Assembly (NCBI RefSeq): GCF_009758255.1
Contig: NZ_WSEN01000008.1
Span: 248,001-312,000, forward strand
Direction of reading: 5' to 3'
Length of the DNA stretch: 64,000 bases
Origin: Microbacterium sp. MAH-37
Lineage (GTDB): Bacteria; Actinomycetota; Actinomycetes; Actinomycetales; Microbacteriaceae
The notes under the pieces were generated by a model. The model had not been told where the DNA came from. It saw only the letters and a program-made list of their open reading frames with translations, and made no database searches. The position numbers and the translations under genes are program-made. Shown here in pieces: positions 7,657-16,697 of this stretch. Every line of letters starts with the position of its first letter. Within the stretch, counting starts at the first letter, position 1.

Positions 7657-10236
7657 TCAGGGGCCGGCGAGCTCGACGCCGTGCCGCTCTGCGAGCGGGG
7701 CGGTCAGGTCGCGCCGGCTCGCGAGGTCGAGCTTGCGCAGGATGCGCCCGACATGCGTGGTCACCGTGCGCCGGGAGCGCCCCAGCCGCTCCGCGATCTC
7801 GCGATCACTGAGACCGACCACGATCTGCGCGGCGACCTCGCGCTCGCGCGGGGTGAGGATCGAGTCGGATGCCGGATCCTTCCGCTCGCGGTCGAAGCGA
7901 TGCCGCGCCACCCGCACGATCCCGCGCCGGGCCGCCGCGGGGATGTCAGCGGCGGCCCGGCCGGCCAGGCGCATCGCGAGCACCTTCGCGTCCTGCAGGA
8001 GCTCCTCCTGGAACAGCCGGCGGACCAGCGCGGCGAGTGCGCCGAGGTCGCGCTCGCCGACGGCCCTGGCCATCGCGGCGAACAGCGCCGGAACGCCCTC
8101 GAGCGGATCCGGTCCGGTGAGCTGATCTGCGATCCACGCCCACAGCGCGGATTGATGGCCCGCGCCGAGCTCATGCGCCAGACGATAGGTGCCGAGCAGC
8201 TCGAGGAGCCGGAAGTCCAGCGCCCGCCCCTCCTCCGCGGCCGCGGAGTACCCGGCGACGCCCTCGTCGTGGAGCGGCTCGGGCTGCAGCTGCGTCGCCG
8301 CGATCCCCCGCAGGTGCGCGTTCGCCGCACTGACGATCGCCGACGGCGATTCGAGGTCGTAGGCGGCCTCGAGCATCTGGCGCGCCCGCTCACCGTCGCC
8401 GAGCATCGAGCTCGCGATCGACACGATGGATGCCGCCATAGGAGCGAGCACTCGGTCGTCGATCTCTCCGTATCCGTCCAGCAGCGGCTCGGCGATCAAC
8501 CGCGCGGCGGCCACGTCGCCGCGGTACACGGCCTGGGCCGCCCAGAGCAGACCACCCAGCCGCGACGGCGAGCCCAGCACGGCGCTGGCCGCCAGCGCGC
8601 GGCCCGCGCCGGCGAAGTCCGGCGTGAGGATGCCGCCGGCGGCCCGCAGGAACAGGGTCATCGCGGCGTCGATCGCACAGCCCGCATGCAGCTGCGCCGC
8701 CTGCTCCACCAGCGCTGTCGCGGTGACCGGCCTGCCGTCCTTCCAGGCGCGCAGAGCGAGCACCCGCGCCGCCCTGGCCCGCGTCAGCGCCGCGGCGCCG
8801 GCATCGTCCACCATGGCCTCCAGCGCCGGCCATGGAGCATCCCGGTCCGGTCGCACCAGCGCGAGGTATCCGCGCAACAGGTGCGCGCTGTGCGGGGCGT
8901 GCTCCGCCGCCCACGCGATCACCGCCGCGAGCGCTTCGTCGTAGACGACGCTGGCGGAGTCGCGGAACAGCCCGAGCACGAGCGCCAGCCCCACGGCCTC
9001 GATGGTCGCGGCGGCCGGATGGCTGCGGAGAAGCTCATGTGCGATGGCTGCCACCGCATCATCGTCGTCGAGCACCGCATGCGCATACGCGAGATCCGCG
9101 TGCACGGACGGATGCAGCGGGTGATCGGTGCGCCCCGCGAGATTCACCGCGCGCTGGTGCCTGCCGCTGCGGATCAGGTAACCGATCACCTTCTCCTCGA
9201 GCTGCACGGGCAGCGGCAGCTGCACCGACCAGGCCCACATCATCAGTTCCGCGGCGTCCGCACCCGGCATCGCCCCCAGCACCGATCCCTCACCGAGTGC
9301 CTGCACGACCCTGACCAGCAGCAACCGTCGCGCCGATGCACCGATCCGTCCTGCGACATCCCATCGGAGCGCAGACGATGTGAGCCGCACCCTGCCGTCG
9401 GTCGTGGCGGCGAGGCCGGCGGACTCCAGCGCAGCTGTCTCGGAGAGCAGCCCGAGTCGTTCCACCGCGAGGAGGGGCAGCGAACCTGTGACGGCGAGCG
9501 CCTCAGCGGCGGGGTCGCCCGACAGCCGCTCGATCGACCACTGAGGCAGCGCCCCTGCGGCCGGGTTGTCGAAGCGCAGGTGCACCACACCGCGGTCGAT
9601 CACCAGGCCGTCGTTCGCAGCGGCCAGGTCGAGCAGCCAGCACAGCGCGCGGAAGGATCCTCCGGATGCATCCTCGAGCGAGAGGACGTCCTCCTCCACC
9701 GGAACCGCGCCGATGAGCCGCTCGACCTGCGCGCGCAGCACCGCGCCGCTCATCCTCGGCAGTGCGACGCGCACCGCGCCACGGAACTCCGCGAGGACGG
9801 CGTCGGCGATCGCGGCATCCGCTTCGATGAGGATGAGCCGGATACCCCGTTCCCTGCCGGCCAGCGCGTTCAGGATTCGCAGGCTGCGCGCATCCGCGCG
9901 GCCGGCTCCGCGCACGACGATGGTCGCCTCGGCCAGGGTGGCGGCGATGTCCCGCGACAGGGAGTCCGTGGTCCGCTCGTTCACCGAGTCGGCGTCCGAG
10001 AGACCCAGTTCCTCGAGCAGCCAGCCACTCGGCGCCCTGCCCCGGTGCGGGACCTCGGCGTCGAGTACGGCGACGTGCTCCCGGCGCTGCTCGACCAGGG
10101 CACGGGCGAGTTCGTCCTCACCGGCGCCGCGTTCTCCGGTGACGATCACGACGCCGGCGCGCAGCCAGCGCCTGGCCAGGCTCTCGACCTCGGACGGGTC
10201 GACCGGCGGTGTCCGCTCCAGCGACGGCGATGACAT
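7657..10236 (-). CDS. Large LuxR-type transcriptional regulator
   Basis: About 859 residues. The C-terminal ~65 residues are a LuxR/GerE helix-turn-helix (L-T-P-R-E-R-E-V-A-A-Q-I ... G-R-S-R-R-T-V-T-T-H-V-G-R-I-L-R-K-L). The N-terminus resembles a P-loop ATPase but the Walker A is degenerate (G-E-R-G-A-G-E-D-E instead of GxxxxGK[ST]), so nucleotide hydrolysis is doubtful. The middle is alpha-helical and repeat-like, as in LAL regulators. ATG at 10236 is chosen; a TTG seven codons earlier (10257) is the alternative. Regulated genes are unknown; the secreted-protein gene at 10714 is divergent and a candidate. Confidence 0.85.
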   Translation of the reverse strand: MSSPSLERTPPVDPSEVESLARRWLRAGVVIVTGERGAGEDELARALVEQRREHVAVLDAEVPHRGRAPSGWLLEELGLSDADSVNERTTDSLSRDIAATLAEATIVVRGAGRADARSLRILNALAGRERGIRLILIEADAAIADAVLAEFRGAVRVALPRMSGAVLRAQVERLIGAVPVEEDVLSLEDASGGSFRALCWLLDLAAANDGLVIDRGVVHLRFDNPAAGALPQWSIERLSGDPAAEALAVTGSLPLLAVERLGLLSETAALESAGLAATTDGRVRLTSSALRWDVAGRIGASARRLLLVRVVQALGEGSVLGAMPGADAAELMMWAWSVQLPLPVQLEEKVIGYLIRSGRHQRAVNLAGRTDHPLHPSVHADLAYAHAVLDDDDAVAAIAHELLRSHPAAATIEAVGLALVLGLFRDSASVVYDEALAAVIAWAAEHAPHSAHLLRGYLALVRPDRDAPWPALEAMVDDAGAAALTRARAARVLALRAWKDGRPVTATALVEQAAQLHAGCAIDAAMTLFLRAAGGILTPDFAGAGRALAASAVLGSPSRLGGLLWAAQAVYRGDVAAARLIAEPLLDGYGEIDDRVLAPMAASIVSIASSMLGDGERARQMLEAAYDLESPSAIVSAANAHLRGIAATQLQPEPLHDEGVAGYSAAAEEGRALDFRLLELLGTYRLAHELGAGHQSALWAWIADQLTGPDPLEGVPALFAAMARAVGERDLGALAALVRRLFQEELLQDAKVLAMRLAGRAAADIPAAARRGIVRVARHRFDRERKDPASDSILTPREREVAAQIVVGLSDREIAERLGRSRRTVTTHVGRILRKLDLASRRDLTAPLAERHGVELAGP

Positions 10237-10257
10237 CTCTGCTGTTCTCCCGATCAA

Positions 10258-10713
10258 TCCGATCGAGTGACGACACAGTCATCCGATCTTGATGATTGAG
10301 GGGCATATAGCAGAGTAGAGCATTCCCGCGCCTCGCAGACGAGGCCCCCGGAGAACCTCGAGAAGGTGAGGGTCCGGGAGCCTCGCGGTGCTCCGGTCCA
10401 AGGGGACCCGGAGCTGCAGACGGCGCACCTGTGGGGAGGTGTGCGCCGCCGCGCCGACGTCCCGGAAAACCCCCTCCGGGCAGTCGGTCTCGGGAAACCA
10501 TAGGCACCGGCGCGCGATGCGATCGCGGACAGGAGACTCCTGTCCCGGTTCCGGGACTCTCGATGCGATCTCCGGACGTCCATGAAATCTCAGATGCGAC
10601 CCAGGAGTCCCAGCGCGCCGTGGCGCGCGTTCCCGGCTCTCTACACTCCTGACAGTTCCGGCGGGGCCGGACGGGGCCTGCACCCGAGCAGTCGTCCACG
10701 AAGGGGAGATCCT
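10258..10713. other. Non-coding interval with stacked small palindromes
   Basis: The only stretch over 300 bp without a gene. It lies between the divergent LuxR and secreted-protein genes. Visible structures are GGCGCAC...GTGCGCC flanking a G-rich loop (about 10420-10450), GACAGGAG-A-CTCCTGTC (10528-10544) and, touching it, TCCCGG-TT-CCGGGA (10543-10556). TACACT at 10642-10647 could be a -10 for the secreted gene. Open frames here lack ribosome sites and family resemblance. Most likely a regulatory region. Confidence 0.4.
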
Positions 10714-11436
10714 GTGTCCACGCTTTCTGAGATCGAAGTCACACGCCGCACGCTCGCGCGGGGCGCCGCCTGGTCGCTGCCCGTCATCGCTGCCGCGACG
10801 GCCGTGCCGATGGCCGCCGCATCCGGCTGCGTCGAGCAGCCGGCGACGCTCGACTTCTCGTCGATGTACCAGCGGAGCAGCATCACAAGCGGGGCCGCCG
10901 TCGTGCCCGTCGCCGGGCAGGAGCCCGTCACGGTCTCGTTCTCGAGCGTCATGAACGGCTACACCGCGCATGACCAGAACTACCGGATCGGCGCCGGAGC
11001 CTGGGACGGACTCCAACTGCAGCAGGTGCGCAGCGCGGGCACTCCGTCCAACAATCAGGCCTATTACCAGCTGATGACGATCACGTTCTCGCGCGAGGTG
11101 ACGAACCTCGTCCTGCCGATCCGCAACTTCAGCTGGCCGACGGACAACTCCTACGGCGACCAGGTCTGGCTGGCCACGAACGGTCAGCCCGGCGGCTTCA
11201 CGTTCGTCACCGGCAGCGGTGTCGGCGGCAACGGATCCTACGCGCAGCCGTTCCGCCGGAGCGCTGCTTCCGAGACCTACACCGGCGCGTCGACGAACGT
11301 CACGGTGACCTTCCCCGGTCCGGTCAGTTCGATCTGGCTGGCTTACGACGACAAGAGGGGAACCCTCACCACCAGGATCGAGCAGGCCATCGCCCTGGGC
11401 GACATGACTTTCGTCGCGCCCTGCCCGGCAGCCTGA
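10714..11436 (+). CDS. Secreted protein with Tat-like signal peptide
   Basis: 240 residues. The GTG start is chosen because AAGGGGAG (10701-10708) is ideally spaced before it and because it directly yields an export signal: V-T-R-R-T-L-A-R-G-A-A-W-S-L-P-V-I-A-A-A, a twin-arginine followed by a hydrophobic stretch and an A-x-A site near residue 33. An upstream ATG at 10582 would bury that signal. The mature part is strand-rich with V-T-V-T-F-P-G-P-V-S-S-I-W-L-A-Y-D-D-K near the end, resembling a jelly-roll or carbohydrate-binding fold. No catalytic motif recognised. Function unknown; extracellular location is inferred. Confidence 0.75.
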   Translation: MSTLSEIEVTRRTLARGAAWSLPVIAAATAVPMAAASGCVEQPATLDFSSMYQRSSITSGAAVVPVAGQEPVTVSFSSVMNGYTAHDQNYRIGAGAWDGLQLQQVRSAGTPSNNQAYYQLMTITFSREVTNLVLPIRNFSWPTDNSYGDQVWLATNGQPGGFTFVTGSGVGGNGSYAQPFRRSAASETYTGASTNVTVTFPGPVSSIWLAYDDKRGTLTTRIEQAIALGDMTFVAPCPAA

Positions 11437-11446
11437 TCGTCGCTCC

Positions 11447-11473
11447 TGTCACACTTCGCGCGCGCCATCCGAC
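11447..11473 (+). promoter_or_regulatory. ECF41-type promoter before the carboxymuconolactone decarboxylase gene
   Basis: TGTCACA (11447-11453), 16-nt spacer, CGAC (11470-11473), 44 nt before the start at 11518. TGTCACA plus a CGTC-like -10 is the promoter type reported for ECF41 sigma factors, and an ECF41 gene is the second gene of this operon. Confidence 0.65.
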
Positions 11474-11517
11474 ACCTTCGCTGAGAGCCGCAACGAACGG
11501 CTCCGGGAGGAACGACG

Positions 11518-11976
11518 ATGACCAGGATCGACATGTCCAGGACCAACAAGCTCGGCTACGCGGCCGTGATAGGGATGGAGGCGTACTCGCGCAAGGCCGT
11601 GGAGCCCCGGCTGTACGAGCTGATCAAGCTGCGCGCCTCGCTGCTGAACGGATGCGGGTACTGCGTCGACATGCACGCGACGGACGGCGCGAACCGTGGC
11701 ATCCCGCAGCGCACGCTGCACGCGGTCGGCGCCTGGCAGCACGCCCGCGGGTTCTTCTCCGAGGCAGAGCTCGCCGCGCTCGCGCTGACCGACGCGATCA
11801 CGAAGCTCGGTCCCGACACGGTCACCGACGAGATCTGGGATGCCGCGGCCGCCCACTTCGACGAGGGCGAACTGGGCGGCATCGTCATGGCGATCAGCAC
11901 GATCAACGTCTGGAACCGCATCGCGATCGCCACCGAGATGGCCCCGCCGATCGACGACAAGCACCCGATCGTCTAG
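11518..11976 (+). CDS. Carboxymuconolactone decarboxylase family protein (AhpD-like)
   Basis: 152 residues. The conserved redox motif N-G-C-G-Y-C-V-D-M-H (residues 44-53: C46, C49, H53) is that of AhpD-type CMD proteins, which act as peroxidases or disulphide reductants. Start ATG is preceded by GGGAGGAAC. It sits 16 bp upstream of an ECF41 sigma gene on the same strand. CMD proteins are one of the standard genomic partners of ECF41 factors. It therefore likely belongs to the regulon driven by the TGTCACA promoter just upstream. Natural substrate unknown. Confidence 0.9.
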   Translation: MTRIDMSRTNKLGYAAVIGMEAYSRKAVEPRLYELIKLRASLLNGCGYCVDMHATDGANRGIPQRTLHAVGAWQHARGFFSEAELAALALTDAITKLGPDTVTDEIWDAAAAHFDEGELGGIVMAISTINVWNRIAIATEMAPPIDDKHPIV

Positions 11977-11992
11977 GGCTACGTTGGAGGTC

Positions 11993-12883
11993 ATGACCCT
12001 CGAAGCCACCCCCGCGACCCGCGCATGGGAAGCGGAGCGGGGGCGGCTGATCGGCATCGCCTACCGGATGCTGGGCGACTTCGGCCTCGCCGAGGACGTC
12101 GTCTCCGACGTGGCCATCGAGGCTCTGAAGGAGGAGCGCGCCGGCTCCGGCCGGGTGCGTTCCTGGCCGGCCTGGCTGACCACGGTCTGCGTGCGCCGCA
12201 CGATAGACCGGGTGCGCTCTCTGGCGGCATCCCGCGAGGAGTACATCGGGCACTGGCTACCAGAGCCGGTCGCGACCTCACGGCTGCCGGAGGACGCGGT
12301 CGCCGATCGCGAACTGCTCTCGGTGACGCTGCTGCACCTGGCCGAGCAGCTGACCCCCGACGCCCGCGCGGCCGTCGTGCTGCACCGAGCGTTCGGGATG
12401 TCAGCGGTCGAGATCGGCGAGATCCTGGAGTCCTCCCCCGCGGCGGTGCGGCAACTGATCTCCCGCGGCGAACGCAGGCTGCGGATCTCGGAGGATGTTG
12501 CTGACGCCCCGCCCGCCGACCCCGCCGCACTTGCAGCGCTGGTGACGGCGATCGAGGGCGGCGACATCAGCGCTGTGCTCGATCTGCTCGCGGATGACGC
12601 GATCCTGTGGAGCGACGGCGGCGGGCGCGTGCGCGCGGCCCTCAACCCGATCTTCGGTGCCGAGAAGGTGCGCCGCTTCTTCGTCGGCGTCGCAGAGAAG
12701 GCCGCGGCCCACGACCCCGTGCATCCGTTCGCGGTGGCGCTGCTCGACGCCAACGGCGAGCCTGCGCTCGCGCTCACCCACTCGGGACGCACCGATGTGC
12801 TGACGCTGGAGTTCGGCGCGGACGGCCGCATCCACGGCATCCGCCAGGTCTCCAACCCCGACAAGCTGCACCACGTGCTCTGA
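11993..12883 (+). CDS. ECF41 family RNA polymerase sigma factor with SnoaL-like C-terminal domain
   Basis: 296 residues. Region 2 (about 18-80) has R-L-I-G-I-A-Y-R-M-L-G-D-F-G-L-A-E-D-V. The ECF41 linker signature W-L-P-E-P is at 88-92. Region 4 (about 115-170) carries the helix-turn-helix with S-A-V-E-I-G-E-I-L-E-S-S-P-A-A-V-R. The C-terminal extension (about 180-296) is SnoaL/NTF2-like, with the family motifs D-G-G-G (here D-G-G-G-R) and N-P-D-K-L at the end. In ECF41 this extension acts as a built-in regulator replacing an anti-sigma factor. GGAGG precedes ATG 11993. Likely controls its own operon and possibly the reductase at 17599, which has the same promoter pattern. Confidence 0.92.
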   Translation: MTLEATPATRAWEAERGRLIGIAYRMLGDFGLAEDVVSDVAIEALKEERAGSGRVRSWPAWLTTVCVRRTIDRVRSLAASREEYIGHWLPEPVATSRLPEDAVADRELLSVTLLHLAEQLTPDARAAVVLHRAFGMSAVEIGEILESSPAAVRQLISRGERRLRISEDVADAPPADPAALAALVTAIEGGDISAVLDLLADDAILWSDGGGRVRAALNPIFGAEKVRRFFVGVAEKAAAHDPVHPFAVALLDANGEPALALTHSGRTDVLTLEFGADGRIHGIRQVSNPDKLHHVL

Positions 12884-12894
12884 CGCGCGGGTGC

Positions 12895-14139
12895 TCACCG
12901 CAGGAACGCCAGCTCGGCGCGGTGCGTCAGTCCATCGCCCAGACCGAGGGTCAGCAGCCCGCACGACCCAGCCCATGCTCGCGGGCTCGACCACACGAGC
13001 TGGTACCGGCCATCGCCGAGGTCGCGCAGCCCGCTGGGCACGCGTGCTCCGACGGCCGCGCCTGCGGGGACGACGCCGTAGCCGCACGGCACCGGCGCGA
13101 TGCGCAGTGTCACCTGCGCCGGATCCAGGTGCTCCAGAGGAGTGCCCGTCACGTCGGTGCTGGCGCGGAAGGTCAGCGCCACCGAGCTTCCGGCATGCAC
13201 CGGATGCCGGGTGCGCTGCTGCGCCGTGCTCTTGGGCGTGTCCTCTGTGCGCCCGAACCAGGAGCCCGCTACGCCGTATCCCACCGTGTACGTCGTCGTC
13301 GCTGAGGCCGAGTTGCCCGCGGCATCCACGGCCGTGCAGACCACCCTGTGCTCACCGGACCTGGATGTGCTCAGCGGCGCGCCACCGTTGCACACCGCCA
13401 GAGCGATGCCCGAGGTCTCGTCCGAGGCACCCGGCCGCGCGCCGGCCGGTGCACCGAGCCCGACCACGTCGTCCACGACCGGCCGCAGAGCCGGGGGCGT
13501 CGCGTCCAGCTTGTACGTGTACGTCTTCGTCTCCGACGCGTGCCCTGTGCGGTCGCGGCAGAGTCCGACCACGTTGGTCCTGCGGGTGTCGGTCCCGACC
13601 ATCACGGCCGTCGTGCACGACTCGATGCCGGACTGGTCATCCCGTCCGGACCAGTGGATCACCCCCGCCGAGCGGAACCATCCGTCGGCGTTGGGGAGCG
13701 CGTCCGTCACGTGCGCATCGCTCACCACCGGATTCGCCGAATCGACGTGCAGCGGCCCGCCCGCAGCCCGCAGAGCGACGAACCGGGTGGCGTCGCACGT
13801 TCGGCGCCCGAGCACCCAGTAGCAGTACCGCACGATCACGCGCACGGTGCAGGACAGCGCCTCCGTGTCGGCGGCGTCCACTACCACGGTCACGCCGTCG
13901 CCGTTCCACTCGCCTGGTACCGGGGCGGGTGTGAAGCAGAAGGCGCGAGTGAAGACGAGATCTTCGATGTCGCCGGCTGCGATCCCCTCCGTCGCCGATG
14001 CGGTGTCGAAGCTCACCCGAACGGTGACCGGCCCCGGCTGCCAGTCGATCGTCGCCGCCGAGGCCGGCCCGCACAGCAGGCCGGCGGCGAGCGCGATCAC
14101 GGTCAGCGCCGCGCCGATCATCCCCCAGCCCCGTGCCAT
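12895..14139 (-). CDS. Secreted protein with PxKF-like C-terminal domain
   Basis: 414 residues with a Sec signal peptide (about 1-28, G-L-L-C-G-P-A-S-A-A). The middle contains an Ig/HYR-like module with paired cysteines and D-A-A-G-N-S-A-S-A-T-T-T-Y-T-V (about 285-299). The last ~120 residues resemble the PxKF domain: basic segment with P-V-H-A-G-S-S-V-A-L-T-F-R, and Y-Q-L-V-W-S-S-P-R-A-W-A-G-S-C near the end. Such domains occur on secreted actinobacterial proteins of unknown role. Convergent with the ECF41 gene, with only 11 bp between. No enzyme motif seen. Confidence 0.75.
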   Translation of the reverse strand: MARGWGMIGAALTVIALAAGLLCGPASAATIDWQPGPVTVRVSFDTASATEGIAAGDIEDLVFTRAFCFTPAPVPGEWNGDGVTVVVDAADTEALSCTVRVIVRYCYWVLGRRTCDATRFVALRAAGGPLHVDSANPVVSDAHVTDALPNADGWFRSAGVIHWSGRDDQSGIESCTTAVMVGTDTRRTNVVGLCRDRTGHASETKTYTYKLDATPPALRPVVDDVVGLGAPAGARPGASDETSGIALAVCNGGAPLSTSRSGEHRVVCTAVDAAGNSASATTTYTVGYGVAGSWFGRTEDTPKSTAQQRTRHPVHAGSSVALTFRASTDVTGTPLEHLDPAQVTLRIAPVPCGYGVVPAGAAVGARVPSGLRDLGDGRYQLVWSSPRAWAGSCGLLTLGLGDGLTHRAELAFLR

Positions 14140-14305
14140 GCTCCGCCCCCGAGAACACTTTCGACAGCCCCTACTGCCGCCCCTCTGCGAACGCTAATCT
14201 CGTAGCCAGATGGGGCACATCGGGCAGATGACCCATCTCCGGGTGGGAACCGGATGCGGCGACGAGGGGACACGGGCCGCCGCACCCTTCGAGGGCGAGG
14301 ACGCC

Positions 14306-16690
14306 ATGGGGCTCGTGGGAAGAGAGCAGGAGACGGCGCTGCTGCGCGCGCTGCTGGTGTCGTCACGGCGCCTGGTCGCTGTGATCGGCCCCGCCGGAGC
14401 GGGCAAGAGCGCGCTGCTGGACGCCGTCGCCGCCGCACCGCCGGACGACTCCGAGATCTGGACCGTCGATCTCGGCGGAACGCCCGCTGCCGCGATGGTG
14501 TCGGCCGAGATCGCCACGCGGCTCGCGCTCGGTGGTCGCGCCGTGGATCCCCGCGAGCGGATCGCGGAGAGGATCGGCGCCTCCGCTGTGACGCTCTTCC
14601 TGGATCACCTCGACTCCGTGGTCGCGGCGCCTGCCGAGCTGCGCCTGCTCCTGGACGCCTGCCCGCGCCTGCGCATCGTCGTGACAGCTCGCGGAGAGAT
14701 CGAGGGAGCGGACGAGGAGGTGCTGGTGCGTCCGCTCGAGGTCCCGGATGAGGGGATGTCGCTCGACCGCGCCCTCCGGTGCGCGAGCGTCGCGCTCTTC
14801 GCCGACGCTGCGGCGCGCAGCGACGCGGGCTTCGCCCTTGATGCGGAGAACCACGGCAGCATCATCCGGATCTGCCGGCTGGTGGGCGGGCTTCCGCTGG
14901 CGCTGGAGCTGGCCGCGGCCCGCATCCGCCTGTTCTCCCCCGAGCGGGTCGCCGACGACCTCGCCGACGGCGGCCCAGCTCTCGCGCTGCTCCGCACGGC
15001 CAGGGACGGCCGGGAGGTCGGCGTCGGGCACGCTCTCGCCGCGACCGTCGGCGCGCTCTCGGACGACGACCGGCGGATGCTGCGCAGCCTCGCGCTCTTC
15101 GAGCGCAGGTTCTCGTTCGCCGGCGCCGTGGACGTGAGCGGACGAGCCGCCGGGGAGACAGCCGATGCGCTGGAGCGGCTGCTCGACCTGCGCCTGCTCG
15201 AGAGTGCACCGCCGCTCTTCGGCGAGCCGGTCTTCACGCTTCTGCCGATCCTGCGCAGTGTGCTGCTCGACCTGCCCGGCGACCCGCGCGCGGAGGCGGC
15301 CTATCGCGGCCGCCTGGCGCGGGTCCTCCATGAGGCGGCCGATGCCCAGGCGCACGCCGAGCCTCCTTCGCATCGGGCCTTCGCACATGTGCTCCGCCAC
15401 GACCTGCTGCACGAGGGAGAGCGCCTCATCGCCCGGCGCGACGCCCTGGCGCACGGCTGGGTGCTCGAGTGCGCAGCGGCGCTGGAGGGCACTGCGGAGG
15501 TCACGCTCGTCTCCGACCAGCTGGAGCGCCTGATCGCCACCGCCGACCTCGACTCGCTCCCCGTCATGCTGCGCGCGCAGACCTGGATCTGGTCGGCGTA
15601 CGGCTTCGCGATGTCCGCCGACGGCGCGACGCTGGCCGACCTCGTGAACGACCGGTGGCAGCGCGGGTTCGACCTGATCGATGTCGAGCGGACCCCGCTG
15701 CTGGCGCTGCAGGCGCTGATGATCGCCGTGATCATGGGCATCACCACCGGCGACATGCCCGCCGCTGTGCAGGCCGCCCGAGTGGGCAGCCGCCTGGCCA
15801 GGGAGCACGCCTGCGCCACCTGGGCGGCGCGGTTCGATGTCTGGGTCGCCGCCGGGATCCACGCCGACGGGGATGCTCCGGGCGCCGTGCACCTGGCGTT
15901 GGACGCGCTCCGCCACGCGCAGCGGGTCGGCGACCCGTACTCGATCCTCACCGCGACCATCCTGCTGCGCACCGTCCCACCGCAGGTGGTGCCGCCGGAT
16001 GCCGCCGTGCCGACGCTCGCCGATGCGCTCCACCTCGCCCGCAGCGAGCACGACCCGGTGATGGAGTGGTTCATCCTCGCGGTCATGACCAGGGCGGAGC
16101 TCGCCGCGGGGCATCCGGAGCGCGCCGCTCACCGCTGCGCCGAGCGGCTGTCCACAGGGAGGTCCTGGTGGGGCTCGTACCTGTCCGCGATCTCGCTCGT
16201 GCACACGGTGTTCATCGCCGTCGCGGTGGAGGACTGGGCGTTCGCGGCACGGATCCTCGGTGCGATCGAGGCCGACCGCGAGAGGGTGCTGCGGTCGATG
16301 GCCCCGGCGTCCACGCACGAGCTCGATCAGGCACGGACGCTTCTCGTCGCGCAGCTGGGCGAGAGCCGGGTGGCGACGATCACCGCGGAGGGCGGCATCC
16401 TCTCGGCGGTGGATGCCACGGCAGAGGCGCTGCGGTGGCTGCGGGCGCACTCCGAGGAGTCGCCGGCTGCTCCTGCTTCGGGCGATGGACTCACGGCAAG
16501 GGAGCGCGAGGTGCTCGCTCTGCTCGCGGAGGGCTTGAGCAACAGGCAGATCGCGGAGCGCCTGTTCATCACGCCGAAGACGACGATGCACCACTCCAGT
16601 GCGATCTACCGGAAGCTGGAGGTGCGCAGCCGCGCGGAGGCGACCGCCTATGCGCACCGGCACGGGCTGGCAGAGACACGGGTGGAGTGA
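14306..16690 (+). CDS. LuxR-family ATPase regulator (LAL/AfsR-like)
   Basis: About 794 residues. The N-terminus has an intact P-loop, G-P-A-G-A-G-K-S (about residues 29-36), followed by L-F-L-D-H-L-D as Walker B. An NB-ARC/STAND-like region has G-G-L-P-L-A-L-E-L-A-A-A-R (about 194-206). The C-terminal ~65 residues are a LuxR HTH (L-T-A-R-E-R-E-V-L-A-L-L ... L-F-I-T-P-K-T-T-M-H-H). ATG at 14306 is chosen because G-L-V-G-R-E-x-E follows at once, the usual start of these ATPases, and GAGG is 5 nt upstream. An ATG at 14210 would add 32 atypical residues. Target genes unknown. Confidence 0.88.
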   Translation: MGLVGREQETALLRALLVSSRRLVAVIGPAGAGKSALLDAVAAAPPDDSEIWTVDLGGTPAAAMVSAEIATRLALGGRAVDPRERIAERIGASAVTLFLDHLDSVVAAPAELRLLLDACPRLRIVVTARGEIEGADEEVLVRPLEVPDEGMSLDRALRCASVALFADAAARSDAGFALDAENHGSIIRICRLVGGLPLALELAAARIRLFSPERVADDLADGGPALALLRTARDGREVGVGHALAATVGALSDDDRRMLRSLALFERRFSFAGAVDVSGRAAGETADALERLLDLRLLESAPPLFGEPVFTLLPILRSVLLDLPGDPRAEAAYRGRLARVLHEAADAQAHAEPPSHRAFAHVLRHDLLHEGERLIARRDALAHGWVLECAAALEGTAEVTLVSDQLERLIATADLDSLPVMLRAQTWIWSAYGFAMSADGATLADLVNDRWQRGFDLIDVERTPLLALQALMIAVIMGITTGDMPAAVQAARVGSRLAREHACATWAARFDVWVAAGIHADGDAPGAVHLALDALRHAQRVGDPYSILTATILLRTVPPQVVPPDAAVPTLADALHLARSEHDPVMEWFILAVMTRAELAAGHPERAAHRCAERLSTGRSWWGSYLSAISLVHTVFIAVAVEDWAFAARILGAIEADRERVLRSMAPASTHELDQARTLLVAQLGESRVATITAEGGILSAVDATAEALRWLRAHSEESPAAPASGDGLTAREREVLALLAEGLSNRQIAERLFITPKTTMHHSSAIYRKLEVRSRAEATAYAHRHGLAETRVE

Positions 16691-16697
16691 CCGCCGG

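Noticed and set aside
7189..10233. Plus-strand open frame of over 1000 codons opposite the LuxR gene
   Set aside because: Typical GC-shadow composition (Arg, His, Pro, Gln); the opposite strand has a clear LuxR HTH and coherent protein.
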